A DNA stretch of 64,000 bases, from assembly GCF_009208555.1 (NCBI RefSeq), contig NZ_WFLI01000001.1, forward strand, positions 124,001 to 188,000. The letters are read 5' to 3'. Both the position numbers and the translations under genes were made by a program. This DNA comes from Janthinobacterium violaceinigrum (GTDB lineage Bacteria; Pseudomonadota; Gammaproteobacteria; Burkholderiales; Burkholderiaceae_D). Below the pieces are notes generated by a model. It saw only the letters and a list, made by a program, of their open reading frames with translations. It had not been told where the DNA came from and searched no databases. Positions within the stretch are counted from its first letter, which is position 1. Every line of letters starts with the position of its first letter. This document shows positions 1 to 9,410 of the stretch, piece after piece.

Positions 1-232
1 CAAGAACATCCTGGCCGTGGTGCCCGAACGCTCGACCACCATCGACTGGCTGAACCATTACATGTGCTTGCCGCTGGCCGCGCCCGTCGCCGTGAAGGCG
101 GGCGACGTGCTGCAGGTGAGCTTCCAGTACCGCGCGGGCGGCTCTATCCCTTCGCTGGAAGCGTCGATCCGCGCGCAGGTAATCTATGACGTGAACCTGC
201 AGCCGGTGATACAGAACGCCGTCTACGCCTAA
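1..232 (+). CDS. C-terminal end of an unidentified protein (5' truncated)
   Basis: An open frame runs in from the left edge (phase begins at base 2) and stops at TAA 230-232, leaving about 76 residues. The visible part reads as beta-rich sequence, with WLNHYMCLPL, a turn at KAGDVLQV and RAGGSIPSLEASI. The combination of a HY/PL segment, a GD turn and a final 'SL.AS' strand resembles the C-terminal barrel found in some SAM-dependent (PRMT-like) methyltransferases. That identification is a guess from a fragment, since no catalytic motif is in view. A hairpin at 252-281 follows the stop. Confidence 0.55.
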   Translation, partial: KNILAVVPERSTTIDWLNHYMCLPLAAPVAVKAGDVLQVSFQYRAGGSIPSLEASIRAQVIYDVNLQPVIQNAVYA

Positions 233-251
233 GTGGCATGGATGTAAAGGC

Positions 252-281
252 AACGCCGCAGCGATTTCATCCTGCGGCGTT
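252..281 (+). terminator. Hairpin downstream of the partial gene
   Basis: AACGCCGCAG (252-261) and CTGCGGCGTT (272-281) form a perfect 10-bp stem with a 10-base loop, 20 bases after the stop codon. There is no clear T-run after it, so it may be a weak terminator or an mRNA-stabilising hairpin. Confidence 0.55.
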
Positions 282-332
282 CGTCCATTCAGGGTATATT
301 TCGTCTTTTACCCACTGGACAGCTTTACTATC

Positions 333-581
333 ATGGAACAGATCGATCAGCGTTACCTCGTGCAACAGAACAAAATCAGCGATGGCGAGACCAGGCCGCC
401 CGTGTTTGCCAAGGTAATGCGCAGCAAGGAAGGCGTGTTTGAAGGCGTGTCCTTCATCAAGTCGAAGGACAAGGCCACCGTCATGACCATCGAAGATGCC
501 AACCAGGCCATCAAATGGGCCACCAGCAAGAAGCCTAACGCGCATGAGTACGTCACGAAAGTGATTTGCGTCGGCCAGTAA
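333..581 (+). CDS. Small hypothetical protein (82 aa)
   Basis: An 82-residue cytoplasmic protein starting MEQIDQRYLV, with no signal peptide or membrane segment. It is charged and mixed alpha/beta in character (KVMRSKEGVFEGVSFIKSKDKATVMTI). Codon use matches its neighbours and it fills the space between two hairpin-flanked genes, which argues that it is real. No family or function is recognised. Confidence 0.6.
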   Translation: MEQIDQRYLVQQNKISDGETRPPVFAKVMRSKEGVFEGVSFIKSKDKATVMTIEDANQAIKWATSKKPNAHEYVTKVICVGQ

Positions 582-744
582 GCGAGCCGCCAACTACCGT
601 TCATCCCCGTTTTTATCCAGTCCATCCCCCCATCCTGCAGTTCATCGCATGGCCGTTGCCGCCGCGCCGGCGCTTTTATATAGTGCTGTCACGGTAGCGG
701 GGCAAGCACGGCTTGCTCCGCACATTTCATTCTGGGGGAACGCG

Positions 745-942
745 ATGCTGGGATTTGTGCTGTGGCTGCTGCTCTTGCTGGTGTGCTGGCCCCTGGCCTT
801 GCTGGCCCTCGTGCTGTATCCGCTGGCCTGGCTGCTGTTGCTGCCATTCCGTTTGATCGGCATCGGCGTGGAAGGCGTGTTCGAACTGCTGCGCGCCATC
901 GTCATGCTGCCGGCCCGCGTGCTGGGCGGCGGCCGGCGCTGA
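745..942 (+). CDS. Small hydrophobic membrane protein (65 aa)
   Basis: ATG at 745 is preceded by a GGGGGAA ribosome-binding stretch (about 734-740), so it is preferred over an in-frame ATG at 649. The 65-residue product is almost entirely hydrophobic: a Leu-rich segment (MLGFVLWLLLLLVC, then WPLALLALVLYPLAWLLLLPF) should give one or two membrane helices. A short amphipathic tail ending in GGGRR follows. No homologous family is recognised; it is probably a small inner-membrane protein. Confidence 0.55.
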   Translation: MLGFVLWLLLLLVCWPLALLALVLYPLAWLLLLPFRLIGIGVEGVFELLRAIVMLPARVLGGGRR

Positions 943-962
943 GATTTACTTTCCCACAATAA

Positions 963-988
963 AAAAATGGCGCCCATGGCGCCATTTT
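963..988. terminator. Bidirectional terminator between convergent genes
   Basis: AAAATGGCGCC and GGCGCCATTTT flank a 3-base loop. The stem ends in A-runs on one side and T-runs on the other, so it can terminate both the plus-strand small membrane protein and the minus-strand pldA. Confidence 0.8.
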
Positions 989-1008
989 CATTTCTAGCCT
1001 TGTGATGC

Positions 1009-2127
1009 TTACAGGTCGACCATGAAACCGGCGCCGATCGATTTCTGCGAGTAGTTGTAGTCGATCAGGCTCTGGCCGTAGCCGGAGAACAGCTGCAGAT
1101 AGCCTTTCAGGTTGGCTTTCAAGGGGAAAGCCCAGCTGGCCTGCATGGAACCATGCTTCTTGCTGAAATTGCGGCGGGCCGTCACCGCGTATTCATGGCC
1201 CTTGTTGCGGTAGCTCAGGCGCAAGTCGCCATGGCCCATGTAATCGATGATGTCGATATTGTCATTGTCCTTGGCGCTATTGTCGAGACGGTGCCAGACG
1301 CGGGCCGTGATGGCCAGGTTGTCTTTTTCCATGCCTAGCTCGGCATACACGCGGTTCCAGCTGCGCGACAGGGTCGAGGTCTGGCCATTCGACTGGTGCA
1401 CGAGGCCGAAGTTCAGGTAATTGAATTCCAAACCGGCCAGATTCTTGTTGATCGGCATGACCAGCATCAGTTCCGGCTGGTAATTGGTCTCGCGGAACGG
1501 GCTCGACGCCTTGCGGTTATACGCTTGCCAGAAACTTTGCTGCGTATAGCCGAACCACATGTCGATGGGCGTGCCGGCGATGTCTTCCAGCATCTTCATT
1601 TTAAAGCTGAGCTGGAACGTCAATTCCACGTGCTGGCTCTTGATGCCGCCCGGCGTGAAATCCTGGAACGGCTCGTCGTTCGACGCATCGCTGTAATTGG
1701 CCAGCAACAGATAGGTGTCGCGGTGGGGGCGGAAGTTGAACAGGCCCCGCTTCGACGCATCGTTGAGTTCCCAAGATTGTTGCGTACGCGAAATCGGCGC
1801 TTCCGGCGGCGCCGCGCCAGCCTGCGCGACGGCGGGAATGGCCGCGTTCACCGCTTCCGGCGTGGCCACGCCAGGCGGGCTGACGGGCGTGAAGGGAGCG
1901 ACTTCGGCAGCGGCTGCCAGGGTCACGGCGGCCGTGGCCGCATCGCCGCCGGCGGCGATGGTGGCTTTTTCCGCCGCCTTGGCCAGGGTATCGAAGCAGC
2001 CCAGGCGGGCGCTGGCATCGCCAAGCACGGCGCAACGCTGCATTTGCTGTTCCAGTTCGCCGGCCATGGCCAGCGCCGGGGACGCCAGCAGGGAAGAGAG
2101 GATTATTTTTCTTAGTTGGATAGTCAT
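1009..2127 (-). CDS. pldA: Outer membrane phospholipase A (PldA/OMPLA)
   Basis: OMPLA is a calcium-dependent outer-membrane enzyme that hydrolyses acyl chains of phospholipids that have reached the outer leaflet. Start MTIQLRKI at 2127 gives a clean signal peptide (ending ...SPALAMA); an in-frame upstream extension is Arg/His-rich and unlikely. Residues about 23-125 form an Ala/Pro-rich N-terminal segment with two cysteines (C32, C44), longer than in E. coli PldA. The barrel follows. Family motifs are present: YTQQSFWQ (194-201) and HQSNG (244-248) with catalytic H244 and S246, and N258 at the spacing of the third triad residue. The protein ends in an outer-membrane C-terminal strand (FMVDL). 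It is 372 aa against roughly 290 for the E. coli enzyme, the difference lying in the N-terminal extension. The gene stands alone, divergent from fusA. Confidence 0.92.
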   Translation of the reverse strand: MTIQLRKIILSSLLASPALAMAGELEQQMQRCAVLGDASARLGCFDTLAKAAEKATIAAGGDAATAAVTLAAAAEVAPFTPVSPPGVATPEAVNAAIPAVAQAGAAPPEAPISRTQQSWELNDASKRGLFNFRPHRDTYLLLANYSDASNDEPFQDFTPGGIKSQHVELTFQLSFKMKMLEDIAGTPIDMWFGYTQQSFWQAYNRKASSPFRETNYQPELMLVMPINKNLAGLEFNYLNFGLVHQSNGQTSTLSRSWNRVYAELGMEKDNLAITARVWHRLDNSAKDNDNIDIIDYMGHGDLRLSYRNKGHEYAVTARRNFSKKHGSMQASWAFPLKANLKGYLQLFSGYGQSLIDYNYSQKSIGAGFMVDL

Positions 2128-2401
2128 AGGCTGAGTGGGGCATGTCATTCGGTGCGCACCTGGGCTGGCATGCCGGCGGCGTCGCCTTGCACGATATCTC
2201 ACCGTGCGTCTTGATTCTGATTAATCTTTGTTGAATTAATAGATATGAAAGTATAGCTGAATCTCTTGTTTATCCTGCGCAACGCACGTGCGCGTTAATG
2301 TTAGTGTTGTGCGCACGGTAAAAACTGGTTACCGGCAGCTCTGCAAATCGATGTCTGCTACACTGGAAAACCGGGTACCGGGGCTAGCCATGGAGATTGT
2401 G

Positions 2402-4510
2402 ATGACCCGCAAAACACCTATCGAGCGCTACCGCAACATCGGCATCAGCGCCCATATCGACGCCGGCAAGACCACCACCACCGAGCGCATCCTGTTTTAC
2501 ACGGGGGTCAACCACAAGATCGGCGAAGTGCACAATGGCGCCGCCACCATGGACTGGATGGAACAGGAACAGGAGCGGGGCATCACCATCACCTCGGCCG
2601 CCACCACGGCCTTCTGGAAAGGCATGGCCGGCAACTTCCCCGAGCACCGCATCAACATCATCGATACGCCGGGCCATGTGGATTTCACGATCGAGGTGGA
2701 GCGCTCGATGCGCGTGCTCGACGGCGCCGTGATGGTCTACGACGCCGTGGGCGGCGTGCAGCCGCAATCGGAAACCGTCTGGCGCCAGGCGAACAAATAC
2801 CATGTGCCGCGCATTGCCTTCATCAACAAGATGGACCGGGTCGGTGCAGACTTTTTACGCGTGCGCAAGCAGATCGCCGACCGCCTGAAGGGCGTGGCCG
2901 TGCCCATCCAGCTGCCCATCGGCGCGGAAGAGCATTTCACGGGCGTGATCGACTTGCTGAAAATGCGCGCCATCACGTGGGACGACGCCAGCCAGGGCGT
3001 GCAGTTCAGCTATGGCGAGATTCCCGCCGAACTGCAGGCCCAGGCGCAGGAATGGCACGAGCACCTGGTCGAACAGGCGGCCGAGGCCACGCTGGAAATG
3101 ACGGAGCGCTACCTGAATGGCGACACGTTTACGGAAGCGGAACTGAAACAAGCCTTGCGCGCGCGCACCATCCGTAACGAGATCGTGCCCATGCTGTGCG
3201 GCAGCGCGTTTAAAAACAAGGGCGTGCAGGCGATGCTGGACGCCGTCATCGAATACCTGCCGTCGCCGATGGAAGTGCCGCCCATCATGGGCCATGACGA
3301 GCACGACAACGAGGTGGAACGCCACCCGACGGACGACGAGCATTTCTCGGCCCTCGCTTTCAAGATCATGACGGACCCGTTCGTGGGGCAGCTGACCTTC
3401 TTCCGCGTGTATTCGGGCGTGGTGAACTCGGGCGACATGGTCTACAACCCCACCAAGAGCGCGCGCGAGCGGCTGGGACGCATCCTGCAGATGCATGCGA
3501 ACGAGCGCAAGGAAATCAAGGAAGTGTATGCGGGCGACATTGCCGCCGCCGTGGGCCTGAAAGCCGTCACCACGGGCGACACCCTCTGCGCGCTCGACCA
3601 CATCATCGTGCTGGAAAAAATGATCTTCCCGGAACCCGTGATTTCTCAAGCCGTGGAGCCGAAGACCAAGCCGGACCAGGAAAAGATGGGCATCGCCCTG
3701 AACCGCCTGGCGCAGGAAGACCCGTCGTTCAAGGTCCATACGGACGAGGAATCGGGCCAGACCATCATGTCGGGCATGGGCGAGCTGCACCTGGAAATCC
3801 TGGTGGACCGCATGCGGCGCGAATTCGGCGTGGAAGCGAACGTGGGCAAGCCGCAGGTGGCTTACCGCGAAACCATCACCCGTGCGGTGGAAGATATCGA
3901 GGGCAAGTTCGTCAAGCAATCGGGCGGACGGGGCCAGTACGGCCACGTGGTGCTCAAGCTGGAACCCTTGCCGCCCGGCACCGGCTACCAGTTCGTCGAC
4001 GCCATCAAGGGCGGCGTGGTGCCGCGCGAATTCATCCCTGCCGTCGACAAGGGCATCGTCGAAACCCTGAAATCGGGCGTGCTGGCCGGCTATCCCGTGG
4101 TGGACGTGAAGGCGACCTTGACCTTCGGCTCCTACCACGACGTCGATTCGAATGAGAATGCATTCCGCATGGCCGGTTCCATCGCCTTCAAGGATGGCAT
4201 GCGCAAGGCTCATCCTGTGCTGCTGGAACCGATGATGCAGGTGGAGGCGGAAACGCCGGAAGAGTTCATGGGCAACGTCATGGGCGACCTGACGGCGCGG
4301 CGCGGCATGGTGCAGGGCGTCGACGACATTCCCGGCGGTTCGGGCCGCATCGTCAAGGCCCTGGTGCCGCTGGCCGAGATGTTCGGCTATTCCACCACCC
4401 TGCGTTCGCTGACCCAGGGCCGCGCCACCTACACGATGGAATTCAAGCACTATGCGGCCGTGCCCAAGCATATCCTCGATCAGGTGGCGGCGGCGGGCAA
4501 GACCAAATAG
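2402..4510 (+). CDS. fusA: Translation elongation factor G (stand-alone copy)
   Basis: This GTPase drives ribosomal translocation and, with RRF, ribosome recycling. ATG 2402 is preceded by GGAG at 2392; upstream in-frame starts have no such site. The product is 702 aa, the normal EF-G length. G1 is AHIDAGKT (17-24), followed by the RGITI switch I region, the DTPGH G3 motif and NKMD G4. Domains II-V follow, including the domain IV segment [10 protein letters not shown]. The gene is not next to rpsL, rpsG or tuf, so it is either a relocated copy or a second EF-G paralogue; beta-proteobacteria often carry both. The 274-bp upstream gap shared with pldA holds an imperfect palindrome (AACGC...GCGTT, about 2280-2295). 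A REP-like pair lies just after the stop. Confidence 0.93.
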   Translation: MTRKTPIERYRNIGISAHIDAGKTTTTERILFYTGVNHKIGEVHNGAATMDWMEQEQERGITITSAATTAFWKGMAGNFPEHRINIIDTPGHVDFTIEVERSMRVLDGAVMVYDAVGGVQPQSETVWRQANKYHVPRIAFINKMDRVGADFLRVRKQIADRLKGVAVPIQLPIGAEEHFTGVIDLLKMRAITWDDASQGVQFSYGEIPAELQAQAQEWHEHLVEQAAEATLEMTERYLNGDTFTEAELKQALRARTIRNEIVPMLCGSAFKNKGVQAMLDAVIEYLPSPMEVPPIMGHDEHDNEVERHPTDDEHFSALAFKIMTDPFVGQLTFFRVYSGVVNSGDMVYNPTKSARERLGRILQMHANERKEIKEVYAGDIAAAVGLKAVTTGDTLCALDHIIVLEKMIFPEPVISQAVEPKTKPDQEKMGIALNRLAQEDPSFKVHTDEESGQTIMSGMGELHLEILVDRMRREFGVEANVGKPQVAYRETITRAVEDIEGKFVKQSGGRGQYGHVVLKLEPLPPGTGYQFVDAIKGGVVPREFIPAVDKGIVETLKSGVLAGYPVVDVKATLTFGSYHDVDSNENAFRMAGSIAFKDGMRKAHPVLLEPMMQVEAETPEEFMGNVMGDLTARRGMVQGVDDIPGGSGRIVKALVPLAEMFGYSTTLRSLTQGRATYTMEFKHYAAVPKHILDQVAAAGKTK

Positions 4511-4517
4511 AGGCGGG

Positions 4518-4612
4518 TAGGTCGGATTAGCGCGCAAGCGCGTCATCCGACGCCACCACCGGCAACGCCAACGATGTTGTCGGATGACGGCCTGCGGCCT
4601 GATCCGACCTAC
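4518..4612. repeat. REP-like double palindrome
   Basis: Two GC-rich palindromic units lie in inverted orientation between the convergent fusA and efflux genes. The first spans about 4518-4551 (GTAGGTCGGAT ... CGTCATCCGAC) and the second about 4578-4612 (TGTCGGATGACG ... ATCCGACCTAC). The outer arms GTAGGTCGGAT and ATCCGACCTAC are exact reverse complements, as are the inner arms CGTCATCCGAC and GTCGGATGACG. This is the layout of a bacterial interspersed REP doublet. It could also act as a transcription terminator for both flanking genes. Confidence 0.75.
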
Positions 4613-4615
4613 GCA

Positions 4616-5785
4616 TCACTTCAGCAAATTTTGCGCAATGATGGTATCCGCCATCTTCTCGGCCTCATCCACGGGCTGGCCCAGCGCCTTGGTCGTGTAG
4701 ACGGTGGACGCCACCATCGGCTGGTCCAGGGTCGCGCCTTCGCCATGGCTGGTGTCGACCGTCACCGTGGTCGACAGGCCGATGCGCAGCGGGTGGGCGG
4801 CCAGCTCCTTCGGGTCCAGGGTGATGCGCACGGGCACGCGCTGCACCACCTTGATCCAGTTGCCCGTGGCGTTTTGCGCCGGCAGCAGGGAAAACGCGCT
4901 GCCCGTGCCGGCCGACATGCCCAGCACCTTGCCGTGGTAGACCACCTTGCTGCCATACAAATCCGTTTCGATGGTGGCCGCCTGGCCCACGCGGATATTG
5001 CGCAATTCGGATTCCTTGAAGTTGGCATCGACCCATAATTGGTCGAGCGGCACGATGGACATCAAGGGCGTGCCCGGCGTCACGTGCGTGCCCAGCTGCA
5101 CGCTGCGCTTGGCCACATAGCCGGAGACGGGCGCGACCACGGCGTTGCGGCGCACGGCCAGCCACGCCTGCACCACGTCGCCCCTGGCGGACAGCACGGC
5201 CGGATGGCTGGCCAGGTTCACGCCAGCCACGCCCGATTTGGCGGACTCGGCCTGGCGCTGCGCCACGGCCAGCGCCGCTTTCGCGTCATCGACGGCCTGT
5301 TTCGCATGGGCCAGGTCTTCACCGGAAATCGTCTGGTCCGCGGCCAGCGGCGCGCGGCGGGCCAGGTTGCCCTGCGCCGTGGCCAGCGCCAGGCGGCGCT
5401 GCTCGATGACGGCGTCGTACTGCGCCACGCTGGCATAGCGCTCGCGCTCCTGGCGCACGACGTTGCCCAGCCGCGCCTGCGCCTGGCTCAGGGCCAGGTC
5501 CGCATCGATGCCGTTCAGGGTGATCAGGGGCGCGCCCGCTTTCACCATCTGCGTCTCGTCGGCGCGGATTTCATCAACATTGCCCGTCACTTGCGCGGAC
5601 AGGGTGACCAGGTTGCCGCCCACATAGGCGTTGTCCGTGACTTCTTCCTTGGCCAGCACCAGCTGGTAATAGGCGGCCCAGGCCACGCCGGCCACGACGA
5701 AGGCGGCCGTGATGGCGAGGAGGACGGCCTTGCGCTTGCCCGGCTGTTCGGTTGGGGTGGTGCTTGCTGTGGTATCGCTGCTCAT
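4616..5785 (-). CDS. emrA: EmrA-type membrane fusion protein of a multidrug efflux pump
   Basis: The 389-aa HlyD/EmrA-family periplasmic adaptor links the inner-membrane pump to the outer-membrane channel. It has a short cytoplasmic N-terminus, one membrane helix (about residues 20-42, AVLLAITAAFVVAGVAWAAYY), the biotinyl-lipoyl signature around TDNAYVGGNLV, a long alpha-helical hairpin (about 95-200) and a beta-barrel domain with VSGYVAKRSVQLG and DANFKESELRNIRVGQ. It is the last gene of the minus-strand operon marR-emrB-OMF-emrA, 20 bp after the outer-membrane gene. The order is unusual: in E. coli emrA precedes emrB. Confidence 0.9.
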   Translation of the reverse strand: MSSDTTASTTPTEQPGKRKAVLLAITAAFVVAGVAWAAYYQLVLAKEEVTDNAYVGGNLVTLSAQVTGNVDEIRADETQMVKAGAPLITLNGIDADLALSQAQARLGNVVRQERERYASVAQYDAVIEQRRLALATAQGNLARRAPLAADQTISGEDLAHAKQAVDDAKAALAVAQRQAESAKSGVAGVNLASHPAVLSARGDVVQAWLAVRRNAVVAPVSGYVAKRSVQLGTHVTPGTPLMSIVPLDQLWVDANFKESELRNIRVGQAATIETDLYGSKVVYHGKVLGMSAGTGSAFSLLPAQNATGNWIKVVQRVPVRITLDPKELAAHPLRIGLSTTVTVDTSHGEGATLDQPMVASTVYTTKALGQPVDEAEKMADTIIAQNLLK

Positions 5786-5805
5786 GATGTGTTCCGTAGT
5801 CAGTG

Positions 5806-7269
5806 TTATTGTTGGGTGCTGCGTTTGCTGGTGCTTGCGGTATCGGCAAAGTCGCTGCTGCCCCGGTAGCCGCCGCCCAGTGCCACGTTCAGGTTGATTT
5901 CCGCGTTCTGGCGCTGGTTTTGCAGCTGCATGCCCAGGTCTACCTGGCCCCGCACGGTCATTTCCGCATTGAGCTGGGTGGCGCGGTCGGCCAGCCCTTG
6001 TTTCAGGCGGGCGTTGGCGTTGCGCAACTGCGCTTCGCTGGCGCGCAGGTTTTCTTCCTGCAGGCGCAGCTGGTTTTCCACGCCCTGCACCTTGGCCCCC
6101 GCCTGCGCCACGTCGCGCACGACATTGAAGACATTCTGGTTGTAGTCGGCGATCAGTTCATTGCGTTCGCTGCGCGCGCCGGCCAGCTGCGCCTGCAGGC
6201 GGCCGCTGTCGAACAGGGGCAGCGACAAGGCGGGACCGATGAACAGGGTGCGGCTGCCGGACTGCAGCAGCTTGCCCAGCTTGATCGCATCGAGGCCGAA
6301 CGACGCGCCCAGGTCGATATCGGGGTAGAACGCCGCCTGCGCCGCCTCGATCGTGCTCATGGCTGCCTGCACCCGCCAGCGCGCCGCCTGCAAGTCGGGC
6401 CGGCGCGCCAGCAATTCCATGCCCAGCTTGCCGGGCAGGGCGTGCGGCAATGCCTGGGCTTCTTTGGGCTGCAGACTGGCCAGGGCCGAGGAATCCGCAC
6501 CGAGCAGCGCGCGCAAGGCTTCCCGCTCCGTGACGATCTGCGTTTCCAGCAGGGCGATCTGCTGTTGCAGCAAGCTCAAGCGCGTTTGCGCGGACAGATG
6601 GTCGTCGCTGACGCCCAGGCCGTTGGCGATGCGCTTTTCCTTGTCCGTCACCAGCTGCTGCTGCAGCTTGACCAGCGCATGCAGGTTGTCCATGCGGGCC
6701 CAGCCACTTTGCATGCTGAAGTAGTGGCGGGCGATCTCGGCGGCCAGCATCTGTTCCGCCATCGCGTACTCGGCGCGGCGCGCGTTGACTTCGCCCAGGC
6801 TGGCGGCGATCTGCGCCTTGTGCTTGCCCCACCAGTCCAGGTCGTAATGGGCTTGCACGCCCACGGTGACTTCATTGTAGTAATTGCCGCCGATGGGGGC
6901 GGGCATCAGGCCGTTGCCCGAATAGCGCTGGCGGTTGGCGTTGGCGCCCAGGTCTACCCTGGGGCCGCGGTCCGCATGCCGGGCATCGAACGCAGACAGG
7001 GCCGAGCCGATGCGGGCATTTGCCACCTCCAGGTTCGGGCTGCTGGACAGGGCGTGCTCGATCAGCTGGTCCAGCTGGCTGTCCTGGAACTGGCGCCACC
7101 ACTGGGCGGCGGGCCAGCCTTCGCTGGCCAGGTGGATGTCGGCCGCCAGCTGTATCGTGGCCAGGTCTTGCTGCGGCAACGGTTGCGTGTCGGGCGGGAT
7201 GCTGGCGCAGCCGGCCAGGGCCAAGCTCAGTGCCAGGACGCTCAGGGAGAGTTTCATAGGTGTGTGCAT
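5806..7269 (-). CDS. Outer membrane factor lipoprotein (NodT/OprM family)
   Basis: This is the TolC-like outer-membrane channel of the tripartite pump. Starts at 7269 (MHTPMKLS) or 7257 (MKLSLS) are both possible; 7269 is chosen because a GGA lies upstream and the spacing to the preceding stop (7275) is tight. A lipoprotein signal (LSLALAGC) places the lipidated Cys near residue 20, as in OprM and NodT. Two repeated coiled-coil segments typical of the family follow (SSPNLEVANARIGSA... and ...RLQEENLRASEAQLRNANARLKQGLA). It is co-transcribed with the EmrB and EmrA partners. Confidence 0.88.
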   Translation of the reverse strand: MHTPMKLSLSVLALSLALAGCASIPPDTQPLPQQDLATIQLAADIHLASEGWPAAQWWRQFQDSQLDQLIEHALSSSPNLEVANARIGSALSAFDARHADRGPRVDLGANANRQRYSGNGLMPAPIGGNYYNEVTVGVQAHYDLDWWGKHKAQIAASLGEVNARRAEYAMAEQMLAAEIARHYFSMQSGWARMDNLHALVKLQQQLVTDKEKRIANGLGVSDDHLSAQTRLSLLQQQIALLETQIVTEREALRALLGADSSALASLQPKEAQALPHALPGKLGMELLARRPDLQAARWRVQAAMSTIEAAQAAFYPDIDLGASFGLDAIKLGKLLQSGSRTLFIGPALSLPLFDSGRLQAQLAGARSERNELIADYNQNVFNVVRDVAQAGAKVQGVENQLRLQEENLRASEAQLRNANARLKQGLADRATQLNAEMTVRGQVDLGMQLQNQRQNAEINLNVALGGGYRGSSDFADTASTSKRSTQQ

Positions 7270-7274
7270 GAGGG

Positions 7275-8849
7275 TTATTCCATGGCCGCGTGGTCGACCA
7301 CGACAGGCGCATTCTTCTTCGGTGGTTTGATCAGGAGCAAGAGCGGCAGCACGAGGATGGTCAGCCACATCATCAGCCAGAAGTCGTCGAGGTAGGCGAT
7401 CATCGATGCCTGCCGCGTGATTTCGCCATTCAGGGCCGCCATGCCCGTGCCCGTGCCCAGGTTGTAGACGCTGGCAATGCCGGGGTCATGCAGGGCCGGG
7501 TTGGCGATGGTGATGTGTTCCGTCAGGGAAGCATGGGCGATCTGCGTATTGCGCACCAACAAGGTCTGCACGAGGGCGATGCCGATGCTGCTGCCGATGT
7601 TGCGCACCAGGCTGTAGATGGCCGTGCCTTCCGCCCGCATCTGCGGCGACAGGGTGGCAAACGTGGCCGCGCTCAGGGGCACGAACACCAGGCCCAGGCC
7701 GATGCCCTGGATGATGCCGTTCCACACGACGGTTTTCGGCACCAGGTCCAGGGTGAAATTGGCCATCTGCCACAGCGAGAACGCGGTGATGGAAAAGCCC
7801 ATGCCCAACAGGATACGCGTATCGATCTTGCCCGTCAGCCGGCCGACGATCAGCATGGCCAGCATCGTGCCCAGGCCGCTGGGGGCCGTCACCAGGCCAG
7901 CGATGGCCGCCGGGTAATTCATCAAGCCTTGCAGCATCGACGGCGTCAGCGCGCGGGTGGCGAACAGTACCATGCCGACGATGAAGATGAACAGCAGGCC
8001 GCTCACATAGTTCGAGTTTTTCAGCAAGCGGTAGTCGAGGAAGGACTTGCCGGCCGGACGCAAGGCCGTGTGGGCGATGAAGTAGCACAAGCTCATGGCC
8101 AGCACGATGGCTTCGATCCACGTTTCCGTCGATGAAAACCAGTCGTTCTGCTCGCCCCGGTCCAGCAGCATCTGCAAGGCGCCAATGGACAGGCTCAGGG
8201 TGGCAAAACCGAACATGTCAAAGTTCATGCGCCGGTTCGGCGGGTCCTTGCGGATATAGCGCCAGATGCCGTAGAAGGCCATGGCGCCGATGGGGATGTT
8301 GATGAAGAAGACCCAGCGCCAGCTGTAGCTGTCCGTTAGCCAGCCGCCCAGGGTGGGACCGAGGATGGGGCCGATCATCACGCCCATGCCCCAGATGGCC
8401 ATGGCCGAGCCGTGCTTTTCGCGTGGATTGATGTCGAGCAAGACGGCCTGCGACAGGGGCACCAGCGCCGCGCCGAACACGCCTTGCAGCAGGCGCGCGG
8501 CAACGATCTCGGACAGGGTGCCGGACAGGCCGCACAGCACGGAGGCGAGCGTAAAGCCGGCCACGGAAACGAGGAAGGTGTTTTTCTGGCCGAAGCGGTC
8601 GCACAGCCAGCCCGTCAGGGGCGTGGCGATGGCGGCGGCGACGATGAACGAAGTCAGCACCCAGGTGATCTGGTCTTGCGAGGCGGACAGGCTGCCCTGC
8701 ATGTGGGGCAGGGCGACGTTGGCGATGGTGCCGTCGAGCGCCTGGATGATGGTGGCGAGCATGATGGAAATCGTGATCATGCGCCGGTTCAGGGTGGGAT
8801 CCTGTGAGGCGGGCAGCGCCGGTGCGGCGCTGGCTGTGGCCGAACTCAT
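7275..8849 (-). CDS. emrB: EmrB-type DHA2 drug:H+ antiporter (MFS)
   Basis: A 524-aa, 14-helix major-facilitator exporter, the inner-membrane engine of the EmrAB-OMF pump. Hallmarks are the motif C-like stretch GPILGPTLGGWLTDSYSWRWVFFINIP in helix 5 and the motif A segment GWLCDRFGQKNTF. The N-terminus begins MSSATASAAPALPASQD before the first helix. The start overlaps the marR stop by 4 bp (8846-8849), so the two are translationally coupled. Substrates cannot be read from the sequence; EmrB relatives export hydrophobic toxic compounds. Confidence 0.92.
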   Translation of the reverse strand: MSSATASAAPALPASQDPTLNRRMITISIMLATIIQALDGTIANVALPHMQGSLSASQDQITWVLTSFIVAAAIATPLTGWLCDRFGQKNTFLVSVAGFTLASVLCGLSGTLSEIVAARLLQGVFGAALVPLSQAVLLDINPREKHGSAMAIWGMGVMIGPILGPTLGGWLTDSYSWRWVFFINIPIGAMAFYGIWRYIRKDPPNRRMNFDMFGFATLSLSIGALQMLLDRGEQNDWFSSTETWIEAIVLAMSLCYFIAHTALRPAGKSFLDYRLLKNSNYVSGLLFIFIVGMVLFATRALTPSMLQGLMNYPAAIAGLVTAPSGLGTMLAMLIVGRLTGKIDTRILLGMGFSITAFSLWQMANFTLDLVPKTVVWNGIIQGIGLGLVFVPLSAATFATLSPQMRAEGTAIYSLVRNIGSSIGIALVQTLLVRNTQIAHASLTEHITIANPALHDPGIASVYNLGTGTGMAALNGEITRQASMIAYLDDFWLMMWLTILVLPLLLLIKPPKKNAPVVVDHAAME

Positions 8850-9280
8850 GCGGATTTCTCCGTGGCCGCCTGCAACGCTTCCAGCAGTTCGGTGGCGGCC
8901 CGCAGCTGATCGGGATCAATGCCTTGCAGCAGTTCCTTGCGGAAACCGTCCGCTTCCTTGCGCACCGTGTCGTACACCTGCATGCCCGCCTCGGTGAGCA
9001 CCACCAGCTTGACGCGGCGGTCCGTTTCCGATGGCTGGCGCTGCACGAAGCCCGATTTCACGAGCCGGTCCAGCATCGACACCATGGTGGGGTTTTCCAC
9101 GCCCAGCTGGTGCGCCAGTTCGCTTTGCGAGGGCGGCTGCGGCGACTTGGCGATCATGGCGATGCACATCCAGCTTGCTTGCCCCAGGTCCAGGTCCTTC
9201 AGGCGCCGGTCGATCGCATGGCGCCAGCCGCGTGCCGTCTTGTGGAGCGCGGCGGAAAAGCGCTCTTCGATAGAAGTCAT
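8846..9280 (-). CDS. MarR-family regulator of the efflux operon
   Basis: A 144-aa winged-helix repressor. The recognition helix region reads SQSELAHQLGVENPTMVSMLDRLVKSGFV, followed by the wing (PSETDRRVKLVVLTEAG) with the family's D-x-R-R motif. MarR proteins dimerise on palindromic operators and release DNA when they bind small phenolic ligands. It is the first gene of the emrB-OMF-emrA operon and overlaps emrB by 4 bp, so it probably controls its own operon through the inverted repeat at 9294-9319. Confidence 0.9.
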   Translation of the reverse strand: MTSIEERFSAALHKTARGWRHAIDRRLKDLDLGQASWMCIAMIAKSPQPPSQSELAHQLGVENPTMVSMLDRLVKSGFVQRQPSETDRRVKLVVLTEAGMQVYDTVRKEADGFRKELLQGIDPDQLRAATELLEALQAATEKSA

Positions 9281-9293
9281 AAGGTGAGTCGTC

Positions 9294-9319
9294 TAATAGT
9301 TAGGTATCGAACTAATATT
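9294..9319. promoter_or_regulatory. Probable MarR operator upstream of the efflux operon
   Basis: TAGTT (9297-9301) and AACTA (9310-9314) are exact inverted arms separated by 8 bases in an AT-rich block immediately upstream of marR. On the minus strand a TAGAAT -10-like box lies beside it, so a bound dimer would block the promoter. The arrangement is the usual one for MarR autoregulation. Confidence 0.6.
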
Positions 9320-9410
9320 CTAGCATGGCCGTTTGACAGGCGTACAGGCCTTCCCGTTTATCGGCGCCGCTGGTACATTAACAGGGAGCCCACCACCATC
9401 AGGAGACAGC

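Noticed and set aside
2855..4546. Long open frame (563 codons) on the minus strand opposite elongation factor G
   Set aside because: It is rich in His, Arg and Gly, has no recognisable domain and exactly shadows the fusA frame. High GC removes stop codons from the complementary frame.
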